A stretch of 64,000 bases of DNA from Plasmodium malariae (lineage: Eukaryota > Apicomplexa > Aconoidasida > Haemosporida > Plasmodiidae): positions 1 through 64,000 of the forward strand of contig NW_021638321.1 of NCBI RefSeq assembly GCF_900090045.1, read 5' to 3'. Below the pieces are notes generated by a model. That model worked only from the letters and a program-made list of their open reading frames with translations. It was not told where the DNA came from and made no database searches. Positions 1-14,548 of this stretch are shown piece by piece; the stretch's first letter is position 1, and each line of letters opens with the position of its first letter. A program made the translations under genes and the position numbers.

Positions 1-240
1 TAATTAATCTGAGAAAATATATTATAATACGATTTGAAAAAATTAATATGTTCAAATTAACTAAAAAACTAATAACATATTTTTCTCTTGTACATAGAAA
101 AAGTCCACCTGTATGTAAGCGTATTTATAATATTTAAGCAATTATAGTTATGCTTACTAAGCAGGGCACTAAGAATATTACAGGTATTAATTCATATTAA
201 TGTATTCATCAAACAAGGAAGCATATTCCTTTTGTACATT
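1..240. other. 3' flank of the first fam-l gene
   Basis: AT-rich sequence downstream of the fam-l stop codon. Around 80-210 it resembles the sequence just 3' of the fam-m gene at 3789 (around 3620-3770): a short tract after an AT-rich lead, then a GTATGTAAGCG / GTATATACGC-type stretch, then an ATAGTTATG and AAGAATAT pattern. This is shared 3' flanking sequence of the family. I see no gene in it. Confidence 0.6.
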
Positions 241-1248
241 TTACCTTTTTCTGAACTTAATTTTTTGATATTTTTTAACTTTTTTATGATAATAAACCAT
301 TCCTAATATAAGTGTTACACTCAATATTAAGAAAGCTATTAAATATATTAAACATAACAGATATCTATAAAATCCATATACGTAATCGTAGTCATTTATA
401 ATCACCGACGTACCGCTTTTCTTAATCCACTGTTTTAATTTTATTTGTTTTGTAGACTTAAATAAAAAATTTAAAGAGGAGTTTTTCAGCAAACTATTTA
501 AAGAACCGTACCACCAACCTCCAAGCCATACACGTAATGCGTAAAACAGTCCCTTTCTAAAATAGTGAAAGCAAGAAAAATCTATTATCATCGATACTGA
601 CAACAACAAAAACAATAACAAAGGTATGGCAATTCGTAAAGCTAATTTTTTACGTATTATTTTTTTGTAAGTTTTATCACTAATTGTCCTGTTATTTTTA
701 ACAAAATCTATATAATCAAGTTCTTTGAATATTATCTTTTCTATATGAGATAATTTTATAGTCTCAAATATATTAGACTTATTTTTCTTATGTAATTTAT
801 ATCTTCCAGTATTATTTAGTGAACGTGCATCGGATTGATTTATTTTTCGTATATCTCCTTTATCGTTTATACATATACCTTTTTCCTTCTTCATCATATT
901 ATTAGGTATCTCTTCTTTTAAATGTAAGAAATTTGAATATTTATCCTGTTTATATTTTGCTATTAATCTATAATTTCTTATATCTAATTTACTTCCAATG
1001 GTTCGTTTCCCATAAAGGAATTTATCAAATATACTCTAAAAAACATAGAAAATATATATTATTTATATAAATAAATATCCTCGTACTGAATAACAGTGTA
1101 AATAAAAATTAAAAACTAAATATGTAAATAATATATATTTCTTTAAATTAAGTAATAGTACCATATTATTGGAAAAATGACATATCCAAGTAATAAATAT
1201 AAAGAGAGAAACTTTAATAAAAAAATATAACTTAATTTCTTGTTCCAT
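241..1248 (-). CDS. fam-l protein, two exons, intact
   Basis: Exon 1 is 1248-1162 (29 codons, starting MEQEIKLYFFIK) and ends at a GTACTA donor. Exon 2 is 1035-241 after a polypyrimidine tract ending in TAG. The intron is 126 bp and phase 0. The spliced product is 293 aa. Exon 1 encodes a hydrophobic signal-anchor-like stretch ending in the family motif TWICHF. A PEXEL-like RLIAK follows at residues 52-56. The fam-l core (NIFET, then HIEKIIFKELDYIDF and a basic KIIRKK) sits at about 117-158. Transmembrane helices are at about 163-182 and 254-278, and the C-terminus is basic (YYHKKVKKYQKIKFRKR). Two helices plus a degenerate export motif fit the published fam-l description of exported proteins. 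Exact function is unknown. It is paired with the fam-m gene 2.5 kb upstream on the same strand. Confidence 0.9.
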
Positions 1249-1650
1249 GATATATATTTCTATATCCTAATGTATTCAGTAGAAAAAAAATTAACAATCG
1301 TATAATATTCATTTAATAATATAGCATAGTAATTATAATGTAAAAAAATTTTATTAATGTCTCATAAAAACATAATGAAATGTATATGAACATAATGTTT
1401 TTGATAATAGATACAAATAAAATAACTATAAATAATATTTTAGAATTATTTTTTAATTTTATGCTTAAAGAAATATTTTTCATTAAAATAAAATAATTTG
1501 CATTCTCAAATATTTAAAATATATAATTTATTAATATAATATAGCAGGGTTATTAAAAAAATATTTCTTAATATTTTTTTAAAACAAATTAAGAAGTAAT
1601 TATAAGATTCTTAAATATTTATAAATTCTGAGGTTATATATAAGATAGAA

Positions 1651-1725
1651 CATATAGAATACATATACTATAGAATGTATAGATAAATTATATATAATTC
1701 CATATTTTGAGATAATAATATCTAA
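1651..1725 (-). promoter_or_regulatory. Conserved 5' block of the fam-l gene at 241
   Basis: A stretch rich in TATAGAAT / AGAATGTATAGATA followed by an ATTCCATATTTTGAGA box, about 400 bp upstream of the ATG. A degenerate version lies at a similar distance upstream of all nine fam genes here. A promoter or transcription-start role is inference from position and conservation only. Confidence 0.4.
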
Positions 1726-3788
1726 TTCAAATGATATTTTTTAATAATAATTATAACTTTTTTACATGTTTTGGAAGACCATGTTATTATTTAAGAATAA
1801 TAAATACTACTATGTTATTATAAAAATAGTAATAATAAATGAAAAAAATAATATTCTATAAAACCTTTCATGTTATATTATTTATAGCTCTTTCCTTATT
1901 CACTAAGTAAACATGGAAATTTTTATGTGGCCCATAAAATTTTTAAAAGATCGAATTTATAGTATACTACGAAACATAAGAAACAATATATTTTTTAAAG
2001 GTAAAAACGAATTATAGTTTTTATTTAAGTTTTTCCATCGTTACTATTTGTAGATTAAATATCTTTAAGTTCTATTTATTTTATTTATTTTTTTGTTTTT
2101 AATAATATGTACATATTTATCAAAATTATAGTAGAAAATAATAGAATATCAAGAAAAATGTAGTTCCATTTTAATTTTAACTTTTTCTAAGCAAAAATAG
2201 ACTACGTAGAGTTACACATTAGTATAATTCCATCAATAATAAAATTATATAATGTATTTTGTTAACACTTTATTTTTTTCATAGTTATTTAAGAAAAAGT
2301 TCATAAAATATAATAAAAAACGTTATTAGAAGATGATAGATTCACTTATTCCGTAATTCAGTATAACAACATAGTAATATACTAAAGAAAAGTAAAATAC
2401 TCAAAGTTTCTATTGAATAAGAAAACGCATTTCTACAATTTGATAACTTCCTAGAAATAACTTAAAACTCAGGCCCCAAATCTAAACCTGTATTGATATA
2501 TTTTATATAAAGAAAGAATTTTCTTTTTTTTACTATTATTTTATTTAAAAAATTTAATTTATAAATATGAATGAATTAGTAATGTTCAATATGAACTAAA
2601 TGCATTTTTATGTATATTCATAATAATATGAAAAATTTAGTAAATATACTTATAGACAACTAAGATAACATCATACACTTGTTTAAATAAATACCTATAT
2701 ATAATGAAAAGTAAGTAGAAAACACATATTTAATTTAATAAATTTTAAGGATAATTTAGATTTTTACAGATATGTAATAATTCATTAGAAATTCACTATT
2801 ATCTAAATGTAAATGTAAGGATTTTTACGTATTGTGTATTAATTTGTTAAATAAATTAATTCATTAATTTCAACTTTAAATTCCAAAAACAATAAAACAA
2901 TATAATATATATTTATTGATTTATTCTAATATATTATATAATTAAATGTTTTTTTCAAAATTAAATAAAAACTAAATGTGGAACAATAATAAAGTTATAA
3001 AGATTAAGTCATACTTTAATTTTAATGAACTGTAATCTCTAATTTAGTAAACAGTTATATATAATCTATATTTAACTAATATATTTATTATTATATATCA
3101 TTTTAACATTATATTATTCAAAAATTTTCAATTTTTTTAAAAACGATTTTACAATTAGCATATTGAATAACATATTTTAGATAAAACATATCATATAAAA
3201 TAAAAATATGTTTGTACATAGATTAAATAAATAAATATATATATATATATCAATATAATTAAATATATGCAACTAATTTCATAAAATACAAAAGAAGTCA
3301 CATTATAGTTAACATGAAAATTATAGCACATTTACAAAGTAACACGAACAGTAATAATGTTAGTCTAGAACAAGATTTATTATATAGAGAAGTACTTATT
3401 TATTAAAATATAAAATATCACAATATTCAAAGAGAGTATATAAATTTTTACAGTATATATTCATTATAAGGGACATACATATATTTTTCATAAAAATTCA
3501 TATAAATTCACAAATATATATATTATATCATATACATGTAACAAAGTTTAATTAATAATTTAAAATTTATGTTTCAAGCCATTATAATATTCCAATTTAC
3601 CCAAAAATTAAGAAGTTAAGTTTATTTTTTACTATGGTACACCGAAAATCCTGTGTATATACGCTTATATTTATAAAACTATGGTAATCATAGTTATGAT
3701 CATTAAGAATATATAATAAAATATATCAAGTTCTTAAATCATATTAATGACAATTTTACTTAACAATATTTCCTTATTATTATTTATT
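1726..3788. other. Intergenic spacer inside the first doublet
   Basis: No convincing gene is seen. The left part is extended 5' flank of the fam-l gene; around 1860-1925 it carries a TATTATTTATAGC-like patch also found upstream of other fam genes. The right part is 3' flank of the next fam-m gene. It includes an (AT)n tract at about 3234-3252 and a poorly conserved stretch near 2540-2640 that resembles sequence at about 20550 and 44755. Confidence 0.5.
3234..3252. repeat. (AT)n landmark 3' of a fam-m gene
   Basis: A short ATATATAT run followed by CAATATAA, about 540 bp beyond the stop of the fam-m gene at 3789. Similar runs lie about 520-550 bp past the stops of most other fam genes here (near 17885, 27172, 41790, 45425 and 54535), so it marks the edge of the shared 3' flank. 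Confidence 0.5.
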
Positions 3789-4728
3789 TCATTCAGAAAT
3801 GTACTTAATTTTTTTATATTTTTCATTATTTCGTAATATTTTAGGAATCGCAAGGATGAGCAAGATAGCTAATATAATGATAAGTAGGACATATGTTACT
3901 AGGTAAAAATATTGTACTCCTGCTACTCCTCCTACTACTGCTTGTGATTCTGTTACTTCTATAATTGCTTTTAAACCTGAGTCTTCATATATAAATTTCC
4001 AAAGAGTCTTAAAAGGTGTAAAAGTTGAATTCTCATCGAAGTCAAAAACCCGCAATATAGGTAACCCTATTCCCACTAAGAAAAAAAGAATGAATAAAAC
4101 AATTCCGAATCCATAACTTTTAAACTTTATTTTTTTCAAAGCTATATCACAAATTCTTCTATTTCTTTCAACATAATTATCATAATCTTTTTTTTTAATC
4201 CATTTTTTTTCAAAATGGAAATGTTTTCCATCAAACATTCCATTATTATAATCCAAGACTTCAATACAGTATTGAGTCTTATTTAATAAATTTTTATTAG
4301 AATTTTTGTTTTTTCTTATATTCCCTCTTGTATTATTATATATATCGTTTTTTTCATATTTTGTATTATATGCCATATTTTCCTTTAACCTTGAAGTAGT
4401 TAAATCCTTATCCTGCTTATATTTAGCCAGTACTCTATTATTTCTTATATCTATTTTTGTATCATATTTACGGATTTCATTCAAAAGTTCATTAAACGGA
4501 TTCTGAAAAAAATAAAAAATAAATATTTTTTTACCATAGCGAATATTCTTATGCAAAGAAAACAAATATATATATATATTAATACAAATAAAATGGAGAT
4601 AAAAAGCATAATGAAGATACACATAAAAATTTGTGATATACCATATCATTGCAAAAATGATATATCAAAGATAAAAGGATAAACAAATAGAACTTAATGT
4701 TAAATAATGATTTGCTTTTTTCGTTCAT
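3789..4728 (-). CDS. fam-m protein, two exons, intact
   Basis: Exon 1 is 4728-4642 (29 codons, starting MNEKSKSLFNIK) with a GTATAT donor. Exon 2 is 4502-3789 after a TTTTTTTTCAG acceptor. The intron is 139 bp and phase 0. The product is 266 aa. The open frame also runs through the intron, so an unspliced reading would give a false start inside the intron. PEXEL-like RVLAK is at 52-56. The fam-m signature FDGKHFHFEKKWIKKKDYD is at about 119-137. Transmembrane helices are at about 160-179 (YGFG, then GIGLPIL) and 228-249, and the C-terminus is KILRNNEKYKKIKYISE. The loop between the helices contains a Val/Gly-rich patch (SQAVVGGVAGVQ). Exported two-pass membrane protein of unknown function by family. 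It is the upstream member of a doublet with the fam-l gene at 241. Confidence 0.9.
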
Positions 4729-5100
4729 TTTTTAACAATTTATTATTTTAATATATTCAGTAGAAAAGAATTAGTGATAATATAGTATACATCTAATAAT
4801 AATGTATACTATGTTTATCTTTAAAAAGGTTTTTTACTATTGTTTTTTTTTAATAGAAATATAATAAAATTTATATAGCTATAATATAATTCATAACGAT
4901 GACATAGAAAAGAAATATTAAAAATGCATTATATAATTTTATCTTAAAAACCTTTACAAAGAAAAAATTTTATTAAAATAAAATAGTCTTAATTCACGAA
5001 CAAATAATAAAAATAAAGAATTTAATTTATTACAATAAATAAATTATTTCTTTTTTAATATTATAAGAATGAAAAAAAAAATTAAATACATTATTTCATT

Positions 5101-5190
5101 ATTTCTAAATATTGAGTGTATGTATATTATGTAACGTACATTATATAGAAGGTAGACAATATATTATTCTCTATGTTCAAATAATAATAA
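5101..5190 (-). promoter_or_regulatory. Conserved 5' block of the fam-m gene at 3789
   Basis: Contains AAATATTGAG, then TATATAGAAGGTAGACAATAT, then TTCTCTATGTTC. It closely parallels the block upstream of the fam-l gene at 31875. It lies about 370 bp upstream of the ATG. Regulatory role is inferred. Confidence 0.4.
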
Positions 5191-5637
5191 TTAAGCTTAA
5201 TTTTGTTATCCTATTAATAATTTTAAATTTATCAATATAAAATTCCAGAAGAAATTATTATTAAACATTATTTATTATTACAACAATATAATAATATGAA
5301 TAATGAATGAAAAAGAATATGTAGTACAGAAATATATGGTACATTTATCTTAACACATGATTTGTTTTCTGTTAATGCACATATAATTTTTATTCACTAT
5401 ATTATACATAAAAAGACTTATTTATATGATATTACCTATTATATGAAGAAATATATACTTTAAAGTCAAATATAGTTTGATATTTTATTTTTCTACGTTA
5501 ATTTTTGAAAATTATAAATTTTATTAAAGTCCAAACCATACCATTATTTCTGTATGACATATATTTATATTCCTTTAATTTATGTTTTAATATTTCTTTA
5601 ATAAATTATATACCTTTAGTACAAATATTATTATAGT

Positions 5638-5660
5638 AAAAAAAAAAAAAAAAAAAAAAA
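5638..5660. repeat. Poly-A run (A23)
   Basis: Uninterrupted run of 23 A residues. Homopolymers like this are common in AT-rich Plasmodium intergenic DNA and prone to length error in sequencing. Confidence 0.9.
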
Positions 5661-6419
5661 GTGATTACGGTAAAATTCTCAAAGAAATATTGCATATAAT
5701 TTCGTTTATTTAAAATTACATCAAATTAAAGAAATTTATATATAATATACAGGATATGATAAGTATATAACAAAAAAGAAAGAATAAAAGTATAATTTAC
5801 TTAATTTTATGATATAGTTATCTTTCTATTCATCTAATATAAGAGCAAATGTATTATTTTTTATTTATACTTATAGCTGTACATAGTATTGGGAATATAT
5901 TTTATACAAATATCATATTGAGTCGACAAAAATATACAAATAATATTTCATTTAAAAAACTTTTAATAGGAAAAATATATTATGCCCAAGTTTTTCTCCT
6001 ACGTGGCATATAGAAGAGGATGATAATTCTAAAAACATTGTTTATAGCAAAAATTATTATAATAATCTTAAATATAGCATTTTACTATTGCTCTGAGGAA
6101 CTATTACATTCCAAGTGCACAATAAAAAAATTAAACAAGAGAAAAATCAGCTAAATTTTTAATTCTACTTTTAAGATGATAAAATTAACACTAAAATATT
6201 TTTATTATTTTAAGGTATATTTATTATTGTTCTTAAATAATTATTAAGAATCTTATTTATTTTACTTTATAATTTCTTACAATTCGGTCTTAAATGTTTA
6301 CGAGTGTTAACATTTATATATAAAATAAACAACAATCTATTTTTAATATTTAAAAAAATATAAATATAAATTAAAAAATCAATATAAAAAACAAGTAAAT
6401 TATGTAATATTATGCCAAA

Positions 6420-8500
6420 TATTTATGTGTAAATGAGCTCTTTCAGTTTTTGAAACACTTATTATATCTATCTATTTTTATGTTCTATATTTTAGCCATA
6501 TATCTCCTCTTAAATAAATTTTTAAGCTTTTTTCTTTTTCTAAATAAGAAATAATATTCAAATATCTTGATTTACTTTTAGAATGTTAAATTTCCTCCTT
6601 ATTAAGAATATATATAATAAGCGAATTGTTTTATTATATATATGTATATCTTAATAAATATTATACATTTTATATCATATAAATATTTTTATATTTTAGA
6701 CATAAAAATAAAACTAGTTAAATATAAAATGATATTATATTTCAAAATATTCTTATAATATTCATACTATCTATAGAAGAAAATACATAAAAAAAATAAA
6801 TTATTCATTTAAATGTTCAATTTTTATAGAATATATTATATCGGTTACATGGAAAAAACTATAACTTATTTATGTATTCCTTTTTTTTTTATTTTTCAAT
6901 AAATATAGATTAAAAATATTTTCTTTTTTATATTTTTAATATAAAATGTTTGTTTCATGTTTCTAACAAATATTTATACATCAATAAATACATAGATTCT
7001 TTAAATACATACTAAAAATCAAGACTAATTATAAAATAATATATAAATAGGAATATTTACAAAAGAGCAATAATGTTTTTACAAAAATGAAAAATTTCAA
7101 AAATGAATTTGACACTCGTAGGAATTATATAAATGAGTTCTAAATTGGATTATTGTTAGAATTTGCCAATAAATCGAATTAATATCCTGAATTTCATTGG
7201 ATCCCATATCCTATAAGGTTTTCACTAGATCAGTTATACACATTAGAAGCACATTCATATGATACTTAGTAAGATTTTATTTAATAATTTCCAATCATTA
7301 CATTAACATATATTGTATTGTTTTATATATTTTTTCTTTTTCTTAAACTATAAATTATTTCAATTAAAAATAAAAATGCCCTTCCACATTTGTTTTAATT
7401 AATTATGACAATTAATTAGTGCTTTAATGGTGTTGTACGTACAAATATGTATTTTTTAATACTATTTTACATCATATGAAAAATGATGTTGTCATCAATA
7501 AAAAAAAAAAATAAAAATTTTTAAATAATTAGATGAAAAAAATAATCAAATATGTAGTCATTATTCTAAAAATTATCAGTCATATATAAATGACAAGACA
7601 TACCATATAGAATATAGTACTTAAAATAATTATATTTTATAAATTTTCATTTATAATGATCAATAAAAATATCAAATAAATAAATACAAATGTTAAATAT
7701 ACAGTGTTTTAAAAAAATATAGAAAAAAAAAAGTATAGAATAATTCTTTTAATAAAAATATTGCAAATTAATAGGATACACCTAAGTACTCTTCTAAAAG
7801 AACTATAAAAAATTCCTATATAATTATTCGTGTTAACTATTTTAACGAGGTAAAAAAAACACCCTACAATTAATTAATAATTCTTTTGTGGAAATTTTTA
7901 ATGTCGCTAAGATAAAAAACTTTGGGTTTAAAAATATATTAATATTAATTAATAATATTAATGATATTATTAAAGCTTAACATACTTAGGATATATGATA
8001 TTTATTATGACAAAATCAACTATATATTTTATGTAAGGATAATTCAATATATATATATATATATATAACACTGCCACTAGGTAAGGTAAAAAATAAGATT
8101 TTCTGTGTACTAATAATTTGTAATAATAAAAATACTTTTTATAAATTAACGTAGAATTAATGCATATGTAATAATTTTTATAGTATATTAATTAAACAAT
8201 TAGTTATGTGATAAAATATAGGATCACAATAGGAAATATCATTGCTAGGGATAATGAATTTGGTATTAAACATATTATATATAGAACGAAAATATATAAT
8301 CCAAACGGCTTAAATAACTTTAATTAAATATAACAATAATATCACATACATTATATTACTATAACATGTTTAAATATAATTTATTTCATGTTCATTGCAA
8401 TCAAATATAAAACAAGTTTTTTCCATAGTACTCTTCGACTCTATATTTATCTGTATAACTAAATGATGGTACATAAAATAATAATATATTTATCATCAGA
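6420..8500. repeat. Diverged intergenic duplication, copy 1
   Basis: Shares ordered landmarks with about 60330-62600: a TTTCAGTTTTTGAAACAC-type site (6440 vs 60357), a TTTCAATA...TTTTTAATA patch (about 6895 vs 60780), a TACAAATATGT...ATTTTTTAATACTAT patch (about 7440 vs 61360) and an AACGAGGTAAAAAAAA patch (about 7843 vs 61760). The spacing between landmarks is nearly equal in both copies. Boundaries are approximate. Each copy lies 1.4-1.7 kb upstream of a fam gene. Confidence 0.55.
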
Positions 8501-11500
8501 ATATATTATTTTATTTTCAAATTTATGTTATTTATTAAGGAGGTATTTCCTATTATAATATATAGATAATTTTGAACTTCAGTAGAAAATAACATGAACT
8601 ATAATTTTAAATACGTAAGTGCCTTATTTTAAAGAATATTCCACAAATGGTACTTTGGGAATTTATACATATTAAATGAAAAAAAAAATATAATTTTTTA
8701 TTTAAACAACAATATTTTCTTATATATTATTACATTTAATTATATTTTTTCTACTGTTTTGTGTTAGTTTATATTTGTGCAACATTTTTATTAGTTTATA
8801 TTATGTGAAAAATTTACATATTTAACATATCAATTTTAATATTATATGTCATTTATTTAATAAATAAATAAATATATAAATATATAAATATATAAAACAT
8901 TTGTTACACTATAAAAAGTTATTCAATAAATCACACGAATTGTTATTAATTTTATATCGCTCTTAAATAAATGAAATGTTTATATTGCAATATCAAGCCA
9001 TGATTTTCATAATATATTAAAAAAAAAAAAAAAATTTAAGTTTACTACATATCTGTTTGTTTAACGTTAACAGCAAAATTATTTATAATATTTTTATTAA
9101 TTAAATAGAGGACACAATGCACTAATTTATGGAATTCAAAAAAAAAAAAAAAATAGATATCTTCATTTTACTAAAGTTTCCTTTTTTATGTGTATATAAA
9201 AATAATAATTAACATTCCATTATTTAATAATTAAATACTCATTAAACGGTGCTCTATAATTTAATGGATTCTCTATAATTAAATAAACATGAAAATATTT
9301 ATTAAGTATAATTTATCAATGAAAAACTTTTTGTTTTATACTTAATTATGGCAATAACAACTACCTATTTGTCATATATAAACCAAAATTTGTTGGTTCA
9401 TTCATGGCTAATTCATATGTAAAATGTTTAATAATTTATCTTAGAAAAATTATATGACTTTATTGACATTATTATATTGAGAAAAATAAAATATAAATTA
9501 ATGTATAATATTTTATTAATGATTTTTATTATTTTTTTTATTTTTATATTTAAATATTCAGCAAATGTATAATATTTTAGTTCTATATAATTACAATAAT
9601 CACCATACATTCGGGTATTATTATGTAAATACATTTTACACAAAGTGAATGCTGTTTCTAAATATCTACCATTAATATTTAATATTTGTAGCCAGAATTA
9701 TTTTATATTTTCTGAGAAAAAATATTTCTATTTCATAATAATAAAATATTCGAATAAGCCCTATTTTGCTTACTAACACGTAGGTAACAAAGTTGTAAAA
9801 AATAAAACAATTCTATAAATTTTTAAAATTGAATGAAGTGCATATATGAGACTAAGAGAAATGAATATGCTACATTAATATATAAATTATGATATTTAAT
9901 TTTTAAGTAAAATTTAACATGTTTTATTATTTTAAATATTTTTTTAAACTTCTAAATACAAAGTGAAATATATAACTGTATAATGATGTAATGCGCTTTT
10001 AGTTTTAAATATTTATTTTTATTTCCTATTTCTGAAATGTAATTTTTCGTTAATATATATAATTTGAATTTATTAGATATAATGTTTTTAACATAATACT
10101 TCAATTATTATATGTAATAATACATTGAATTTCATATTTCCCATTGAACATAATAATGTATTACTTGTGTTAATATATATAACCGTAATTACGTCATGAG
10201 ATAAAAACCTGTACATCTGGAAATTAAAATAAATTCATTTTAATATATCACATATCTATATTTAAATCAGAAACTATATATGAAATATTATTTGATATTT
10301 TAGATTCTTAAATATTCTATGTCAAAGGGGAAAACATATTTTTATGTGGATTTATTTTTTTACGACCTAATAAATAATTAAATATACAGAAATATGATTT
10401 TTATTAATATCTTTAATATAATAAAATACAATAAAATAATAATATGTAAACCTAAATTAAAATAGCTTTCATAAAATAAATTTTATACTTAGAAACAATA
10501 GTAATTTTAACCTCCGTAATTAATAACACAATTGGCGAAAAAAATTATATTTCCATTCCAGAAATATTCGTTATTATATCTATTTTTAGAGTTTTTTATG
10601 TTATTTAAATTCATTTATATTGGTATAACATCAAGATAGTTTTATGATGTCATTAACAGTATAAGTTTCGTTATTCCTTATTTTTTTTAAGAGCGCGCCA
10701 GATTAATTATATTTATAACATATGTGTATATAGCCATTAACTCACAATAATCTCTTTAAAATGAATTGTTTTATTTATAATATATATTTATTTATGAATG
10801 TGCATCAATAGAACACATAAAGGAAAAAACTAATTTCAAGAAACATTTGAATTATATAAAAATATAAAATAATATAAAAGTTCGAATAACATACAATACA
10901 TACAAAGAATTGGAGACATAAAGAAAGATTCTTAAGGAGGTCCTTAAAATAAAACAAAAGTTAATTTATATAAACATAATTTTTTTAAGATGTACATATT
11001 TTAATTATTTATATGCTGAACGACAAAAATGAAACTGTTTTACATTGGCGAAAATATAAAATTATTATTTATTGAAGTTAAAACAAGAATATAATTTACA
11101 AAAATATTTGAATAGATTTATATGGAAATTACCGAAAAGTTAAGGAAAAAAAAATTTCTAATACTAATGATTATATCATTTAATTTACTATTTAATCAAC
11201 AAATATATATTAATATAATAAAACTATTTATGAAGAAAACAAAATAGATAAACTCTTAATACACACATAGAATAAATCTGATATGAATTTATTACACATA
11301 CGTTTACATCTAATTCGACTATAAATATGTTTGTCTAATAAATATATTAAAAACATTACATAAATTATCTGTTATATATGAATTTATCTTTTTAATTTTG
11401 CAAAATACACATAATATTATTTGTATGTTAATTTTAAAAAAATTACATGAAAGTATTAATATGGAGTGGAATGTATAACTCTAGAAATTCATATTTTTAA

Positions 11501-14500
11501 ATTTATCTAATTAATAACATATACAATTTTAATCAATATACATTTATTATACTGTATAAAAATTCAACAGTTTTAAAAATTTAATAAATTATACATTACA
11601 TATTTCTTTTTCTATCATTAAGTGACATACTAAGGATGAACATTTAAACATATTCATTTATTATATAAAATAACATAAAATCGATATGTGTATACTAAAA
11701 AAGCTAAGGTAAAAACTAATTAAATCTAATTTTTTATAACTACAAATATCACTTAATCTCTTCTTGAAATTTATTATATCATTTTTTGTTAGCATATTAC
11801 TTTAATTGAACACTCTAAAGAATTATGCAAATTTAATATGCATGATAACAACACTATACTACTTTGATAATGTCTACGTATGTAATTCTTAATTACAGCT
11901 TCTTTTATAATATATTTTACTGTTATCTATTATTATTATTAATAAATGAATATAAGATATATTCGTTTTTACTCTCATAGTAAAGCATAAGAAATAAAAT
12001 GTACAGGATTTTCACTTTTTTTTTATTTTTATTTATATAGTTATTAATTCTAACATTAATATTAGTTAAACCAAAGATACATTTTAAAAATATATAATTA
12101 AGAAAATATAAAGATTACATTTTTAAAATATTTCTTTCTTGATATTTTACCGTAAAACAATCTTCCATTGTGTTTAAATATATTTCAAGAATATAAAAAC
12201 AAATTATAAAAAATGAAAGCATATTCATTTTATATCATGAATTTTCTTAATTAACATATTAATCGTTCATTCATAAAATATTCCCCGTTAATTTTTTTTA
12301 TCATTTCTTCAATAAGTAGGGGAATATTATATTTAGAAAAAAAAAAAAAGTATATATTTAATATAAATAGAGGGGATGTTATTACATACAATGGAATATT
12401 AAATGAGCTTAAATTTCACTATAAAAAAAACATTATTTAGGATATTTCTGTAGTATAATTTTTTCTAAGATAAAAAAAATACTAAAAAACTGCGCAAGAT
12501 TTAATACACAGAAATAGATTTAAAATTATATTTTAAACTAACGAATAAATACAATAATATAAAAATTGATAGTGCACTTGATAAAATATACATAATTATA
12601 AGGAAATGAAAAATATGTTGTATATAATTAACTGATACTCAGATTTTCATGTAATTCACAAACATTTTTATAATACTTTAAAAAATATTCTCATATACGC
12701 GAAAATCTTACAATATAATTTCATTATGAACAAATAAGTTAATATAAAATAATTGCATAATAATCATTATAAAAATGCACACATTAATCTATTGCTTGTA
12801 TATTTGCTTACAATTATTTGTAGTAATAAGCGAATATATAATTAAATTCAAACAGTTATTATTAATTAAATGAAAGCATATATATAAAATAGAAAAAGAT
12901 ATATTATTTTTATGAAAAAACTAATAAAATAATATATGGAAAATACAAGGATAATGTTATGAAAAATAAGGCAAAAAAATAATAAACAAAGAAAATGCAC
13001 TAGGAAATATATAACTTAACAATCATAATAATTCTACTATTTTTTTAACTTCAGCAATGTTTGAAAAGGAGAAAACAATTCATTTCATATAAGTAATAAT
13101 AATAGAAACAATTTTTATTTGTTATTTTTTATTTTATTACTTATTCTTTTTAAGATATATCTAATTGAATGTTATATCTATTAATATATTTAAAATAAAG
13201 TAACGTATTTTTTATATATCATAATAAACATATATAAGCGTAAAATATATTACAACAATATGGTACATTAAAAAAAGGAGAAATAACTAATTATTATTCT
13301 CTGTGTATCATGAATTAAATACTATTTTATGGTAGAACATATGAAACATATAATGCCGATATATAACATAGAAATAACATAAAAAATATTGGAAAATATT
13401 ATGATATTAATGTTCTCTACTATTTTATTATATATTGAAATAAAAACACGTGTCTTAAACAAGTTTACTAATGGGATGTACGTTATATAGATTATAGTAA
13501 TAAATTTCGAATGATATATTAAACTATTTTTTATTATGCTGATAGTACAAACGATATCTGTAATAAATTTTATTAAAGGTGTTAGTATTAAAATTAAAAA
13601 TTTTTTTTTTTTTTTTTTAATAGATTATTATATAAATTTGTATTATAAAAATATTTAATTTTTCTGCATACAATTATATACATCGAATATAAAAACATAT
13701 ACTATACCACTATAAAATTTCTAAAGAAGAAAGTTAAACTTTAACTTCCATAAGTAATAAAATGGAGAGAATAAACAGACTATTTTATAATTATAAGATA
13801 TATTCTATTAATAGAATGTTAAATTTACAGTTAAAACAAAATTTTTGAGCATTTATATTTTTAATTTAAAAAATAAATACTTATTGTCATATTTTATATT
13901 TACATTTTAGTTCAGTTTTCTTTTTTATTTTATTAAATTTTAATTTCAATGATATTCGTAAAGTTCAATTTCTTAACCAATATATATATTATTATAACTT
14001 AATATAAATATTAAATGAAATAATAAGAATGATATTATCTTAACCATAAAAAAATTAATAATAAAATAACAGAGAAAATTCTGTATCTTATATATAGTTA
14101 ATTTTTATCTATATATAATACATTAGAAAACAAAAAGGATCCTAAATAAATATTTTAATATAATGAAAAATTCACGTGAAAATTAGCTAAAGTCACTTTA
14201 TTTTGTTACATATCATATCAGCACAATTATATTAGACTAAAAAGTATAATTTAATAGGAAAGCACATTTTTTTTCTACATTTTTTTTTATATGCAATATA
14301 TTAATACTTGTTTTTCACATTTTTACATTATCAATTAAAAGCGCTTATTTTGTATTGTACAAGGTATACTACCCTATTTTAATATTAATAAAAAGTAAAG
14401 AGGAAATTTTTATAAGAAATTTTTTTTAAAAATACTGTGTACGAAAAAACCAATACACCAAATATAAACATATTATGTATGTTTTTTCATTTATATAAAT

Positions 14501-14548
14501 ATGATACCAATTTAATTTTGTTATTTAATTCTCGTATGCTTATATACG

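Larger units (their letters stand above)
5191..14548. other. Long gene-poor AT-rich region
   Basis: About 9.4 kb in which I find no supportable gene on either strand. It contains a pure A23 run (5638-5660), an (AT)n run near 8050-8067, ATAA/AATATATA tandem repeats near 8862-8897 and a T18 run at 13601-13618. The 6.4-8.5 kb portion is one copy of a diverged duplication whose other copy is near 60.3-62.6 kb. Open frames in this stretch are short and of very low complexity. Confidence 0.6.

Noticed and set aside
4306..4506. Plus-strand open frame
   Set aside because: Antisense shadow of fam-m exon 2; hydrophobic because it mirrors Lys/Asn codons.
9428..9643. Minus-strand open frame of 71 codons
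   Set aside because: Ile/Lys/Asn low complexity, no splice context, no family resemblance.
10932..10947. Perfect 7-bp inverted repeat TTAAGGA-GG-TCCTTAA
   Set aside because: Isolated, short, and no gene nearby; expected by chance in a window this size.
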